Source of the DNA: Nocardioides sp. GY 10127 | Lineage (GTDB): Bacteria > Actinomycetota > Actinomycetes > Propionibacteriales > Nocardioidaceae | Reading direction: 5' to 3' | Assembly (NCBI RefSeq): GCF_004919085.1 | Contig: NZ_STGL01000003.1 | Location: 558,001-622,000 of the forward strand | Length of the DNA stretch: 64,000 bases | Shown here: in pieces, positions 50,497 to 59,751 of the stretch | Layout: every line of letters begins with the position of its first letter | Numbering within the stretch: position 1 is the stretch's first letter | The notes under the pieces: model-generated | Told to the model about the DNA's origin: nothing | Seen by the model: the letters and a program-made list of their open reading frames with translations, nothing else | Database searches by the model: none | Made by a program: the position numbers and the translations under genes

Positions 50497-50572
50497 GCCC
50501 GCAGACGCGGGCGCCACACTGCTCCCGGAGTCCTGAGACTCCTCCGGGCGCGTGTGGCGTCCGCTTGCGGGC
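50497..50572. terminator. Long imperfect hairpin between rocD and the TetR gene
   Basis: GCCCGCAG...CGCCACAC...CCCGGAGTC is complementary over about 35 positions to GACTCCTCCGGG...GTGTGGCG...TTGCGGGC, with a CTGA loop at 50533-50536 and few bulges. It may terminate the TetR gene, or be a separate RNA or repeat remnant. Confidence 0.55.
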
Positions 50573-50600
50573 CGCCGCCCGTGGGGGCCGACGGAGCGGG

Positions 50601-51362
50601 TCAGGCCGTGACGGCGGGCGTGAGCAGCACGGCCGGCAGCGCGTCGCTGACGAGGCCGACCAGGTCGTCCCTGGTGAGGCCGGCGCGACGTCCACCCGCC
50701 CCCGCCGCGCCCGAGCCGACCTTCACGGGCGCCGCCTTCCAGGCGAGCACGACCTCCTCGACGAAGGCGGCCCACCCCCGCACGGCCAGCCTGGCCGCCG
50801 GGGAGTCGGCCACCAGCGCCGGCTCGCCCGCGAGCACCCGGTCGACGAGCGCCTCGCGGGTCTCCTCGTAGATCGCGCGCAGCTGCTCGGCCCCGCCGGC
50901 GGCGGAGCGCACCAGCGAGAGGTAGCCGGCGTAGCTGTCGTCGACGTAGTCCAGGTAGGCGGCCATGGACGCCCGGAGCCGCTCGGCCGGCTCGCCCTCG
51001 GCCGGCGGCTCGGTGCGGGCCAGGAGGTCCTCTGCGGCCCGGCGCACGACGGCCGCGTGGAAGTCGTGCTTGTTGCCGAAGTAGTGGTAGAGCAGGCCGC
51101 GCGAGATGCCGGCCTCCTCGGCGAGGACGTCGATGCTCAGCTGGTCCAGCGGGCGCGTGCCGAGCAGCCGGACGCCCAGGTCCAGCAGCTGCGCGCGCCG
51201 CTGCTCGGGCGAGAGGCGGACGCGGCGCCCGGATCTCTCCGCCTCGCCCCGACCCTCCTCCCCCCGGCCGTCCTGGCGGCTGGGGTCACTGGCGGGATCG
51301 CGGCTGGGAACACTGGCGGGATCACGGCCGGGGTCGCGGTCGGTACCCGCAGTGGCGCTCAT
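50601..51362 (-). CDS. TetR/AcrR-family transcriptional regulator
   Basis: 253 residues. A long Asp/Arg/Ser-rich N-terminus with repeated DPAS-PSR units precedes the helix-turn-helix (RAQLLDLGVRLLGTRPLDQLSIDVLAEEAGISRGLLYHYFGNKHDFHAAVV). The ligand domain is helical with no recognisable specificity. It is divergent from an SDR gene across a palindrome and likely represses it and itself. Confidence 0.9.
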   Translation of the reverse strand: MSATAGTDRDPGRDPASVPSRDPASDPSRQDGRGEEGRGEAERSGRRVRLSPEQRRAQLLDLGVRLLGTRPLDQLSIDVLAEEAGISRGLLYHYFGNKHDFHAAVVRRAAEDLLARTEPPAEGEPAERLRASMAAYLDYVDDSYAGYLSLVRSAAGGAEQLRAIYEETREALVDRVLAGEPALVADSPAARLAVRGWAAFVEEVVLAWKAAPVKVGSGAAGAGGRRAGLTRDDLVGLVSDALPAVLLTPAVTA

Positions 51363-51373
51363 GGCCCGGAGTC

Positions 51374-51392
51374 TATTGACTGACGTTCAATA
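51374..51392. promoter_or_regulatory. Inverted repeat between TetR and SDR genes
   Basis: TATTGA and TCAATA are separated by CTGACGT in an AT-rich island, 12 bases upstream of the TetR start and about 60 bases before the SDR start. Size and symmetry fit a TetR operator controlling both genes. Confidence 0.6.
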
Positions 51393-51450
51393 ACGCCACT
51401 ACCGTCCAGGGACGGGCCTCCCCGGCCCCCGCTCCCCCTCCAGCAAGGAC

Positions 51451-52296
51451 GTGATCAGCGTGCAGGACCTCTCCGACAAGGTCGTCGTCATCACCGGCGC
51501 CGGCTCCGGCATCGGCCGCGCCCTCGCCGTGGCCTGCGCGCGGCGCGGCAGCCTGCTGGCGCTCTCCGACGTGGACGTCGAGGGGCTGGCCGAGACCGGT
51601 CGGCTCGCCGAGGCCGCGGGCGCGCCCAAGGTCCGCACCGACCGCCTCGACGTCGCCGACCGCGAAGCGTTCCTCGCCTACGCCGACGAGGTGGCGGAGT
51701 CGTTCGGTCGGGTCAACCTGGTCGTCAACAACGCCGGCGTCGCGCTGGCGGGCGACCTGGTCGACCTCGAGTGGCACGACATCGACTGGATCCTCGGGAT
51801 CAACCTCTCCGGCGTCCTGCACGGGACGAAGGCGTTCCTGCCCCACCTCATCGCCTCCGGCGAGGGGCACCTCGTCAACATCTCCTCCCTCTTCGGGCTG
51901 ATGTCGATGCCGGGGCAGTCGATGTACAACGCCGCGAAGTTCGCGGTGCGGGGGATGACGGAGGCGGTGCGCGAGGAGATGCTCATCGCAGGACACCCGG
52001 TCGGGGTCACCGCCGTGCACCCCGGCGGCATCAAGACCGCGATCGCCCGCAGCGCGCGCGTCTCCGCGCGCGAGGACCAGGCGGCCACCGCCGCCTACTT
52101 CGACAAGAAGCTCGCCCGCACCACGCCGGAGGACGCCGCCGAGACCATCCTGCGGGGCGTCGAGCGCAACCGGGCGCGGGTGCTGGTCGGTGCCGACGCG
52201 CACCTCCTGCACCTCTTCTCCACCGCCCTCGGCTCCCGCTACCAGGACGTCGTGGCCGCCGTGGCCCGGCGCGCCATGCCCGCGAAGAAGCGCTGA
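51451..52296 (+). CDS. Short-chain dehydrogenase/reductase
   Basis: 281 residues, classical SDR. The cofactor motif is TGAGSGIG (residues 15-22), NNAG is at 93-96, and the catalytic set is Ser 145/146, Tyr 159 and Lys 163. Asp 40 at the end of the second strand suggests NAD preference. HPGGIKTAIARSARV and the C-terminal helix resemble acetoin/fatty-alcohol-type SDRs of actinobacteria, but the substrate is unknown. GTG 51451 or GTG 51460 could be the start; AAGGA lies upstream of both. Confidence 0.9.
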   Translation: MISVQDLSDKVVVITGAGSGIGRALAVACARRGSLLALSDVDVEGLAETGRLAEAAGAPKVRTDRLDVADREAFLAYADEVAESFGRVNLVVNNAGVALAGDLVDLEWHDIDWILGINLSGVLHGTKAFLPHLIASGEGHLVNISSLFGLMSMPGQSMYNAAKFAVRGMTEAVREEMLIAGHPVGVTAVHPGGIKTAIARSARVSAREDQAATAAYFDKKLARTTPEDAAETILRGVERNRARVLVGADAHLLHLFSTALGSRYQDVVAAVARRAMPAKKR

Positions 52297-52324
52297 CGCA
52301 GGGCCCGCCCGCTCGGCGGAGGGC

Positions 52325-53749
52325 TCAGGCGGACCCGCGCCGGCGCCGGTGCGGCCGGACGACCTTGAGCGGGCCGACGAGGCGCGGCCCGGAGAGTCTC
52401 TGCTCGAGGCGCGAGGCCTCCCGGCCCAGCGGCTGGGCGATGTACTCGCCGAGGATGACCCCGGAGCTCAGCGCGATGGCCACGGACACCGCCCCGACCA
52501 TCGCCAGCAGCCCGGCCGAGACCGAGCCGTCGCCCTCGCTCAGCAGCGCCAGCCCGGTGTAGATCGACAGGCCCGGCAGCATCGGGACGACCCCGGACAC
52601 CACGACCACCAGCGGCGGGACCCGGAGCCGGGCAGCCACGTGATAGGCCACGAGGCCGACGAAGGTCGCGGCCAGCGCCACCGACCAGGCGCGCGCCAGG
52701 TCGGCCGCCCCCAGCGTCCTGCTGATGACGATGGCGACGGCGGCGATGACCGCGATCGGCGCCAGCACCCGCCGGGGCGCGTAGCTGGCGTAGGCGAACC
52801 CCGCGGCCGCCAGCGCCGAGCCGAGGGCCAGCATCCCGACCGTCTGCAGGCTGTACGAGCCGGGGTTGAGCTGGGGCGTCGGGAGGCCGAGCAGCCCGCC
52901 CAGGGACAGCGCGCCGGAGACGCCGGCGATGATGCCGGCGGTGGCGAGGAAGGCCTCCATCAGCCGCGCCGAGGCCGTCACGTAGTAGCCGGTGAGGGCG
53001 TCCTGGAGCGCGCCCACGAAGCCGACGCCCGCGAGCAGCATGATGATGTTCGCGGTGACGACCTTCGAGACGTTGACGTCGAGCGGGGAGGCGGCGACGG
53101 CCAGGGCCAGGAGCGTGGCGACCAGGCCGCCCGCGACCTGCTGGTAGAAGCTGGGCAGGCGGCGGCGCTGCATCCGCAGCTGCACGCGGTCGATGAGGAC
53201 GGCGGCCAGCGCGGCGAGCCCGACGACGGTGGCGTCACCGCCGAGCTGGAGGCCGACGCCGGCGCACATGACGGCCCAGGCGACCGTGACCGCCCAGCGG
53301 GGCCGCGAGCGGCCCGTGGAGGTGATCCGCCCCATCTCGGCGCGGGCGTCGCGCAGGGTGACCTCCTTGCGCAGCAGCGTCCGGACCAGGTGGTCGACGG
53401 AGGTCAGCTGGTCGTAGTCCAGGGCCCGCCGCAGCACCTGCCGGTTGCCGACCACGGGCGGCTCGTCGGGCGCGCCCTGGGCGGTGAGCTGGAGGGAGGT
53501 GAAGGTGACGTCCACGTCGACCCCGCGGATGCCGAGGGACGCCGCCACGGACTGCATGGTCGCCGAGACGTCCGCCGCGCCGGCGCCGCTGGAGAGCAGC
53601 AGCTCGCCGATGCGCAGGCAGAGGTCGAGGCCCAGGGCGATCTCCCGCTGCTGGGCCTCCCTGATGGCGGCCAGGTGCGTGAGCTCGCGGGTGTCCGGGT
53701 CGCGCTCCTGGCGGCCGCGTCCCTCGTTCTCCTTCACTGGATCGACCAC
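52325..53749 (-). CDS. ThrE-like threonine/serine exporter
   Basis: About 474 residues. The N-terminal DUF1212-type domain (LGLDLCLRIGELLLSSGAGAADVSATMQSVAASLG) is followed by about ten membrane helices, including the DUF3815-type second half (VPPLVVVVSGVVPMLPGLSIYTGLALL). This is the fused ThrE architecture of actinobacteria. It exports threonine or serine across the plasma membrane. GTG 53749 has a weak -10-like CACGAT seven bases upstream; GTG 53737 (VKENEGRG) is the alternative. Divergent from the YbdK-like gene. Confidence 0.88.
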   Translation of the reverse strand: MVDPVKENEGRGRQERDPDTRELTHLAAIREAQQREIALGLDLCLRIGELLLSSGAGAADVSATMQSVAASLGIRGVDVDVTFTSLQLTAQGAPDEPPVVGNRQVLRRALDYDQLTSVDHLVRTLLRKEVTLRDARAEMGRITSTGRSRPRWAVTVAWAVMCAGVGLQLGGDATVVGLAALAAVLIDRVQLRMQRRRLPSFYQQVAGGLVATLLALAVAASPLDVNVSKVVTANIIMLLAGVGFVGALQDALTGYYVTASARLMEAFLATAGIIAGVSGALSLGGLLGLPTPQLNPGSYSLQTVGMLALGSALAAAGFAYASYAPRRVLAPIAVIAAVAIVISRTLGAADLARAWSVALAATFVGLVAYHVAARLRVPPLVVVVSGVVPMLPGLSIYTGLALLSEGDGSVSAGLLAMVGAVSVAIALSSGVILGEYIAQPLGREASRLEQRLSGPRLVGPLKVVRPHRRRRGSA

Positions 53750-53834
53750 CGCTCGATCGTGGCAGGAAGGACCGCCGCGCCCCGAATCGTGCAGGACCCG
53801 GCGCCCGCGCCCGTGCGTGTGGAACGCTGGGCCC

Positions 53835-54962
53835 GTGCGCATCGACTTCCACGCCTCGCCGGAGCCGACCCTGGGGGTCGAGTGGGAGCTCGCCCTGGTC
53901 GACCGGACGACCCGCGACCTGCGCAACGACGCAACGGCCCTCTTCGAGGCGGCGACGCCGCGGATGGCCGAGCCGCACAAGCTCCACTCCGAGCTGCTGC
54001 GCAACACCGTCGAGGCCGTCACGGGCATCTGCCGGACCACCGGCGAGGCGGTCGACGACCTGCGCAGGACGCTGGCCGACGTCGTCCCGGCCGCCGACTC
54101 CCTCGGCCTGGACCTCTACGGCGGCGGCACGCACCCGTTCGCCTCCTGGAGCGCCCAGCAGCTCACCGAGGGCCACCGCTACGCCGAGCTCATCAACCGC
54201 ACCCAGTGGTGGGGGCGGCAGATGCTCATCTGGGGCGTCCACGTGCACGTCGGGCTGCCGGAGAAGTCCCGGGTGATGCAGGTGCTCACCGGGCTGCTCA
54301 CCTACTACCCGCACCTCCAGGCGCTGTCGGCCTCCTCGCCGATCTGGGCCGGGGTCGACACGGGCTACGCCTCCAACCGCGCGCTGATGTTCCAGCAGCT
54401 CCCGACCGCCGGGCTGCCGTTCCAGTTCGAGCGCTGGGAGGAGTTCGAGTCGTTCGCGCACGACCAGCTCACCACCGGCGTCATCGACCAGCTCGACGAG
54501 ATCCGGTGGGACGTGCGTCCCGCCGCCCACCTCGGGACCCTGGAGAACCGGGTCTGCGACGGGGTCTCGAGCTTCGAGGACCTCTCCGCCCTCGTCGCGC
54601 TGTGCCACTGCCTCGTGGTCGACCTCGACACCCGCGTGGCGGCCGGCGAGACCCTCACGACCATGCCGCCCTGGCACGTGCAGGAGAACAAGTGGCGGGC
54701 GGCGCGCTACGGCCTCGACGCCATCGTCATCCTCGACGCCGACTCCCGCGAGCGCCTCGTCACCGAGGACCTCGCGGACCTGCTCGTGCGCCTCGAGCCC
54801 GTCGCCGAGCGGCTCGGCTGCTCCGCCGAGCTCGCCGGCGTGCACGGCCTCGTGGAGCGCGGCGCGTCCTACCAGCGGCAGCGGGCCGTCTCCGCCGCCA
54901 CGGGCGGGGACCTCGTCGCCGTCGTCGACTCGGTCGTCGCCGAGCTGCGCGCCGGGCTCTAG
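53835..54962 (+). CDS. YbdK-type carboxylate-amine/glutamate-cysteine ligase family 2
   Basis: 375 residues, GTG start. The family pattern is present: TLGVEWELALVD, HSELLRNTVEAVTGIC, GGGTHPFASW, WGVHVHVGLPEKSRVMQVLTGL, ASSPIWAGVDTGYASNRALMF and VQENKWRAARYGLDA. Members show weak glutamate-cysteine ligase activity in vitro, and the physiological role in actinobacteria, which use mycothiol, is unclear. The gene ends four bases before the convergent FUSC stop. Confidence 0.92.
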   Translation: MRIDFHASPEPTLGVEWELALVDRTTRDLRNDATALFEAATPRMAEPHKLHSELLRNTVEAVTGICRTTGEAVDDLRRTLADVVPAADSLGLDLYGGGTHPFASWSAQQLTEGHRYAELINRTQWWGRQMLIWGVHVHVGLPEKSRVMQVLTGLLTYYPHLQALSASSPIWAGVDTGYASNRALMFQQLPTAGLPFQFERWEEFESFAHDQLTTGVIDQLDEIRWDVRPAAHLGTLENRVCDGVSSFEDLSALVALCHCLVVDLDTRVAAGETLTTMPPWHVQENKWRAARYGLDAIVILDADSRERLVTEDLADLLVRLEPVAERLGCSAELAGVHGLVERGASYQRQRAVSAATGGDLVAVVDSVVAELRAGL

Positions 54963-54966
54963 GCGC

Positions 54967-56106
54967 TCACCGCGGGGTCGGCGGCAGCGTCTCCGTGGCC
55001 TCGAGCTGCTCCATGCCGGTGATCATGAGCAGGTCCACGACCACCGAGCGGAGCAGGGCGAGGACGACCTCGGCCGTCATCTCCTGCGAGCGCGGCACCT
55101 CGCCCGAGGCACGCCCGACCGCGATCAGGGCCGGGCGGGCGGCCACGGCCATCCGGTCGGCGGCCAGCTCGGCGACGACGGCGTCCACCGCGTGCGCCAG
55201 CTGGTCGACCAGCTCGACGTAGGCGGGCGGGACGTGCCGGTCCCGGTGGGTCGCCACCATCACCTGGCGGGTCAGCATCCGGGTGCTGCGCAGGGCGTTG
55301 TCCAGCGGCCCGACCAGCTCGGCCATCTGCCGGATGCCCTCCTTGTGGCGCACCCGGAACGGCGAGGAGCTGACCACCGCCATGCCCTCGTCGGCGGCGG
55401 CCCGCAGCTCGCGGACCAGGACGTCGGTGGAACGGGCCTCGGAGAGCAGGGCCAGGCCCCCCTCGGCGTCGGCGTCGCGCAGCACCGCCGCCGCGTTGCC
55501 CAGGAGGAGCGCGACCTTCCGCAGCACCCGCGCGGCCTGCTCGCGCGGTCGCCGCAGCGGGGCCGCGGGGACGAGCGTCGCCGCCACCAGCGCCACGCCG
55601 CCGCCGACCACCGCGTCGATCCACCGGGTGAACGAGGCGCCCGTGGTGGGCAGCAGGGCGATGACGAAGATCGACTGCACCGCGGCCTGGTTGACCAGCA
55701 GCGCCCCGCCCCCGGCCAGGACCGCCACCGAGATGGCCAGCCCGACCACGACGACGATCTGCCACCAGCCCGCGCCGATCCAGGCGACCAGCAGGTCCGC
55801 GAGCAGCACGCCGATGGCGACCCCGGCCGTCACCTCCGCGATCCGGCGCAGCCGCTGGCCGTAGGTGGTGCCCAGGCCGAGGACCGCGGCGATCGGCGCG
55901 AACAGGGGCGCCGAGTGGCCGAGCAGGTCGTGCGCGATCAGCCACGCCGCCCCGGCGGCGAGCGCGCACTGCGCCACCTGCCAGCCCTTCGCCTTGAGCC
56001 GGGCCCGGCGGGCCCGCCACGAGAGGCGGCTGCGGCGCAGCACCTCGGCGCCCGAGGGCAGGGAGACGTCCGGCGTGCGCAGGTCCACGACCGCCGATCC
56101 TCTCAC
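54967..56106 (-). CDS. FUSC-family membrane protein (aromatic acid exporter-like)
   Basis: 379 residues. The N-terminal half has about five to six membrane helices with the FUSC pattern (HSAPLFAPIAAVLGLGTTYGQRLRRIAEVTAGVAIGVLLADLLV). The C-terminal half is cytosolic, helical and rich in charged residues. Relatives export aromatic carboxylates or act in envelope stress. GTG 56106 is the longest plausible start; GTG 56091 is also possible. Confidence 0.85.
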   Translation of the reverse strand: MRGSAVVDLRTPDVSLPSGAEVLRRSRLSWRARRARLKAKGWQVAQCALAAGAAWLIAHDLLGHSAPLFAPIAAVLGLGTTYGQRLRRIAEVTAGVAIGVLLADLLVAWIGAGWWQIVVVVGLAISVAVLAGGGALLVNQAAVQSIFVIALLPTTGASFTRWIDAVVGGGVALVAATLVPAAPLRRPREQAARVLRKVALLLGNAAAVLRDADAEGGLALLSEARSTDVLVRELRAAADEGMAVVSSSPFRVRHKEGIRQMAELVGPLDNALRSTRMLTRQVMVATHRDRHVPPAYVELVDQLAHAVDAVVAELAADRMAVAARPALIAVGRASGEVPRSQEMTAEVVLALLRSVVVDLLMITGMEQLEATETLPPTPR

Positions 56107-56151
56107 CCGGACCCGGGTCGCCGGAGCCCCGCCGGGGTGGCGCGAGCAGGT

Positions 56152-56607
56152 TCACACCAGCCGGCCCGCCTCGTCCGCCCGGGCGTAGGCGATCGCCCGC
56201 TGGAGGTCGCCGAGGTCGCGGTACCAGGTGACCACCTCGGTGCGGCAGCGGACGCGGCGGGTGGCCCGGTGGTACTCCGAGCACTCCGCCAGCGCCTCGC
56301 TCAGGGTGGGCGGGAACACCGACGAGCCGTCGAAGTACTTCACCCCGAAGCCGTTCTCGGCGTCACCGGTCACGCGGACGATCGTGTCGCCGGGGACCTC
56401 CTCGGTGGTCCCGTCGGCGGCGGTGGCCAGCCCGAGCGGGAACGTCACCAGCGAGGCGAGGACGGCGAGCGCCGCGACCAGCCCGCCGCGGCGGCGCGGG
56501 GAGGTCCGGGTCGCGGGCGCGCGGTGGCGCGGGGTGCGTGACGGAGCGGTGAGTGGCAGGGCGGTGCGTGCCAGGGCGGTGCGGGCGGCGGTGGGTCGAC
56601 GGAGCAT
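56152..56607 (-). CDS. Hypothetical exported protein
   Basis: 151 residues from ATG 56607, with GGGAGGAA upstream. The N-terminus is long and Arg/Ala/Thr-rich, followed by a signal segment (GGLVAALAVLASLVTFPLGLATAADG). The mature part of about 80 residues has two cysteines (LAECSEYHRATRRVRCRTEVV) that could form a disulfide. The family is not recognised. It is divergent from the acyltransferase gene across 293 bases in which I see no further gene. Confidence 0.7.
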   Translation of the reverse strand: MLRRPTAARTALARTALPLTAPSRTPRHRAPATRTSPRRRGGLVAALAVLASLVTFPLGLATAADGTTEEVPGDTIVRVTGDAENGFGVKYFDGSSVFPPTLSEALAECSEYHRATRRVRCRTEVVTWYRDLGDLQRAIAYARADEAGRLV

Positions 56608-56900
56608 GGCTTCCTCCCGAGAAGCGCGTGCCGGGCGGGTCCCGGCGGGTGAGCAGGACGTTAGGGAGACGGCGGCCGCCGGTGGCCGGGGTCGGTGCCG
56701 GCTGGGGACGACCGCCCCGACCGGCGTCCCTGTGGACGCCTCGTGGCCGTCACGGCCGCTCACGCTCCCTCCGGACCGGACTGGTCAGGCGGTCCCTGCA
56801 CGGCCGAGGGTGTTGTGGCCGGGCTCACAGGTTCGCCATGATCGTCAGCAGGCTCCCCACCGCAGCACCCGCTTGTCCGCCCGCCACCGGAAAGGGACCC

Positions 56901-58466
56901 GTGGCCACCCTCATCGACCCGACCGCGGCCGCGTTCCTGCTGGCCGAGAACCGGTCCATGCCGATGCACGTCGGCGCACTGCAGCTGTTCGAGCCGCCCG
57001 CCGACGCGGGGCCCGACTGGACCCGCGGCATGTACGAGGCCCTGCGGGACGCCGGCGACGTCTCCGACCTGTTCGTGCGGCACCCGTACCGGTCGCTGCG
57101 CACCGCCGGTCAGCTCGTGTGGCTGCCCGACCACCAGCTGGACCTGGAGCACCACGTCCGGCACAACGCCCTCCCCCGGCCCGGCCGCTACCGCGAGCTG
57201 TTCGAGCTGTGCTCGCGGCTGCACTCCCAGCGGCTCGCGTGGGAGCGGCCGCTGTGGGAGAGCCACGTCATCGAGGGCCTGGACGACGGTCGGGTCGCCG
57301 TCTACACCAAGCTGCACCACTCGCTCATGGACGGCGTCGCCGGGATGCGGCTGCTGCAGAGCGTCCTCTCCCCCGACCCGGACGCCCGCGACGTCCCCGC
57401 CCCCTGGTCGATGCAGGCCGGCCGCCCGCACCTCGGGGCCACGCCTCCCCGCCCGGACACCCCCGCCTCCCCCGCCGCTGGGCACGACGCAGGGCACGAC
57501 GCGGCGCCGCACGGGCTGGACGAGGTGCCCGACGAGCACGACCTCGACCTCGAACCGGGCGTCCAGCCCCTCCCGGCCGGGACGGACACGCTGCTGCACG
57601 CGGCACTGGCCTCCCGCGACGTCCTCGAGGAGCTCGGCAGCGGCCTACGGGCCGGGCTGGACGTGCTGACCGAGGCGGCCGGGCTGCCGGGCGCGCTGGC
57701 CCGCGGCGTCCTGCAGGGGGCGACGAACCACACGGGCGCGCTCAGCTTCCACGCCCCCCGCACCCTCTTCAACCGCCCCATCACCGGCTCGCGCCGCTTC
57801 GCCGCCGACGACTGGGAGGTCGAGCGGCTCAAGGCGGTCGGCAAGGCGTCCGGCTCGACCCTCAACGACGTCGTCCTCGCCATGACCAGCGGCGCCATGC
57901 GCCGCTACCTCCTCGAGCAGGACGCGCTGCCGCCGACCCCGCTGGTCGCGATGGTGCCGGTGGCGCTGCGGGCCGCGCGCTCCCACCTCTCCGCCACCGG
58001 CGGGGGCAACGCGATCGGTGCCGTGATGGCGCCGCTGGGCACGCACCTCGCGGACCCGGCCGACCGGCTCGCGCAGGTCTCGGCCTCGATGAGCGAGGGC
58101 AAGCGGGCGCTCGCCACGATGACGCCGACACAGATCCTGGCGATGAGCGCGCTCGGGCAGGCGCCCGCGATCCTCGCGCCGATGCTCGGGCTGGGACGCC
58201 TCGTGCGGCCGCCCTACAACCTGGTCATCTCCAACGTGCCGGGGCCGCGCCAGCCGCTGTACTGGAACGGCGCGCGGCTCGTGGGCACCTACCCGCTCTC
58301 CATCCCGATCTCGGGGATGGCCCTCAACATCACCTGCACCTCCTACACGGGCCAGATGGCGTTCGGCGTGACGGGCTGCCGGCGCACCGTCCCCTCGCTC
58401 CAGCGGATGCTCACGCACCTCGACACCGAGCTCGGGGAGCTCGAGCGGGCGGTCGGGGTGGCCTGA
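56901..58466 (+). CDS. Wax ester synthase/diacylglycerol acyltransferase (WS/DGAT)
   Basis: 521 residues. The catalytic HHSLMDG (HHxxxDG) lies near residues 139-145. N-terminal FLLAENRSMPMHVGALQLFE and C-terminal PPYNLVISNVPGPRQPLYWNGARLVGTYPLSIP are family signatures. It makes triacylglycerol or wax esters at the membrane. A His/Asp/Pro-rich insertion (about residues 180-225) is not typical. GTG 56901 has GGAAAGGGA upstream; an ATG 21 codons earlier is less likely. Confidence 0.92.
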   Translation: MATLIDPTAAAFLLAENRSMPMHVGALQLFEPPADAGPDWTRGMYEALRDAGDVSDLFVRHPYRSLRTAGQLVWLPDHQLDLEHHVRHNALPRPGRYRELFELCSRLHSQRLAWERPLWESHVIEGLDDGRVAVYTKLHHSLMDGVAGMRLLQSVLSPDPDARDVPAPWSMQAGRPHLGATPPRPDTPASPAAGHDAGHDAAPHGLDEVPDEHDLDLEPGVQPLPAGTDTLLHAALASRDVLEELGSGLRAGLDVLTEAAGLPGALARGVLQGATNHTGALSFHAPRTLFNRPITGSRRFAADDWEVERLKAVGKASGSTLNDVVLAMTSGAMRRYLLEQDALPPTPLVAMVPVALRAARSHLSATGGGNAIGAVMAPLGTHLADPADRLAQVSASMSEGKRALATMTPTQILAMSALGQAPAILAPMLGLGRLVRPPYNLVISNVPGPRQPLYWNGARLVGTYPLSIPISGMALNITCTSYTGQMAFGVTGCRRTVPSLQRMLTHLDTELGELERAVGVA

Positions 58467-58504
58467 GGCGCCCTCGCCCCGCTCGGTTCGCTCTCGGGCC
58501 CGGC

Positions 58505-59680
58505 TCAGCCCTCGACCAGCCCGCCCCCGAGGCGGGCGTCGACGGCGCGGAGCCGGGCGCGGGTGACGTCCGCGACGGTGGCGAGACCGGCCGCGAGGGC
58601 GTTGACCCCGGCGGGCGAGTCGGCCCGCACGGGCACCGCGCGGTCGATCGAGGTGCAGGTGCGGGTGCCGCCGTCCGCGGCGTTGAGCAGGGCGACCGCG
58701 TGGCCGGTGGTGCCGGAGCCGGCGAAGGGATCGAGCACGCGCACGTCGTCCGGCATCGTGCCGAGGAGGCGGCGGAGCAGCCCGGTGGGCTTGGGGTGGG
58801 AGAAGACGTGCCCCACGAGGTCCTTGAGCTCGGCGACCGCGGTGTCGGTGGAGCCGACCTCCTCGGCCAGCCAGAGCGTGGTGAGCTTCTTGCGCCGGCC
58901 GTCGTGCAGCCAGTCGCGCTGGTAGACGTCGACGCGCTCGCCGCGTTGCCCGCGCACGGTGCGGCAGACCAGGTCGTCGGGGCGCTGCTCGACCAGCGGG
59001 GCGCTCCACCGCCACACCGCGGGCCGGCCGTCGCCGAAGACCGGCGTGATCTCGCGGGAGCCCTCGAACGGGGACGCCGCGACCCGCCCCGTCGCCGGGT
59101 CGCCGTGCAGCGGGTAGTGCATCGTCGGGGCGCTGACCGGGTTGAACCGCTTGTTCGTGTTCCGCAGGGGCAGCAGCCGGAAGCGGCGGCCGGAGGCGTC
59201 GTCGAGGTGGCCGAAGTCCCGCTCGTCGACGGTGTCGCGGGTGGTCGCGTCGAGCACGCAGGACGCCGCGTCGACCGCGTAGACGAGCAGGTACTCGTGG
59301 CTCAGCGCGAACCCCCGTCCGAGCTGACGACCCTTCGCGTTGAGGTTGACCACCACCTGCGCGAGCAGGTTCTCCTCCCCCAGCAGGTCGTCGAGCAGCA
59401 GCCGCAGGTGGGCGACCTCGTGATCGTCGATGCTGACCGCCAGGGCACCGGTCGGCTCGAGCAGGGCGAGCACCGCCTCCAGCCGGGGTCGCAGGTCCGC
59501 CGTCCAGGCCTCGTGGCGGCTGCGCCCCTCGTCGCCGCGGACGTCGTCGGCGTAGACCAGGTCGCTCGCGGTGTTGTACGGCGGGTCGAGGTAGGCGAGG
59601 TCGAAGCGCTGGCCCTGTGCCGCGAGCCGACCGAGCACGTCGAGGTTGTCGCCCTCGAGGAACGTGTTCGTCGCCCGCAC
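58505..59680 (-). CDS. DNA adenine/cytosine-N4 methyltransferase (beta class), no restriction partner
   Basis: 391 residues. The catalytic motif IV LDPPYNT (31-37) precedes the AdoMet motif I LDPFAGSGTTGHAV near residue 318, the order of beta-class methyltransferases such as type III Mod proteins. GNTNKRFNP-like and AEEVGSTDTAVAELK segments also fit Mod. At 391 residues it is shorter than typical Mod (about 550-650), and no Res subunit is adjacent. TAGCCT ends seven bases before the GTG. The 73-bp repeat array begins about 70 bases upstream. Confidence 0.88.
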   Translation of the reverse strand: MRATNTFLEGDNLDVLGRLAAQGQRFDLAYLDPPYNTASDLVYADDVRGDEGRSRHEAWTADLRPRLEAVLALLEPTGALAVSIDDHEVAHLRLLLDDLLGEENLLAQVVVNLNAKGRQLGRGFALSHEYLLVYAVDAASCVLDATTRDTVDERDFGHLDDASGRRFRLLPLRNTNKRFNPVSAPTMHYPLHGDPATGRVAASPFEGSREITPVFGDGRPAVWRWSAPLVEQRPDDLVCRTVRGQRGERVDVYQRDWLHDGRRKKLTTLWLAEEVGSTDTAVAELKDLVGHVFSHPKPTGLLRRLLGTMPDDVRVLDPFAGSGTTGHAVALLNAADGGTRTCTSIDRAVPVRADSPAGVNALAAGLATVADVTRARLRAVDARLGGGLVEG

Positions 59681-59751
59681 GTCGGCAGGCTAGTTGCTGC
59701 GGGGCCGGCGCGTGGCGGGTTGGCGGGGCGGGTGCGGCTGGTGGGCGGGGT

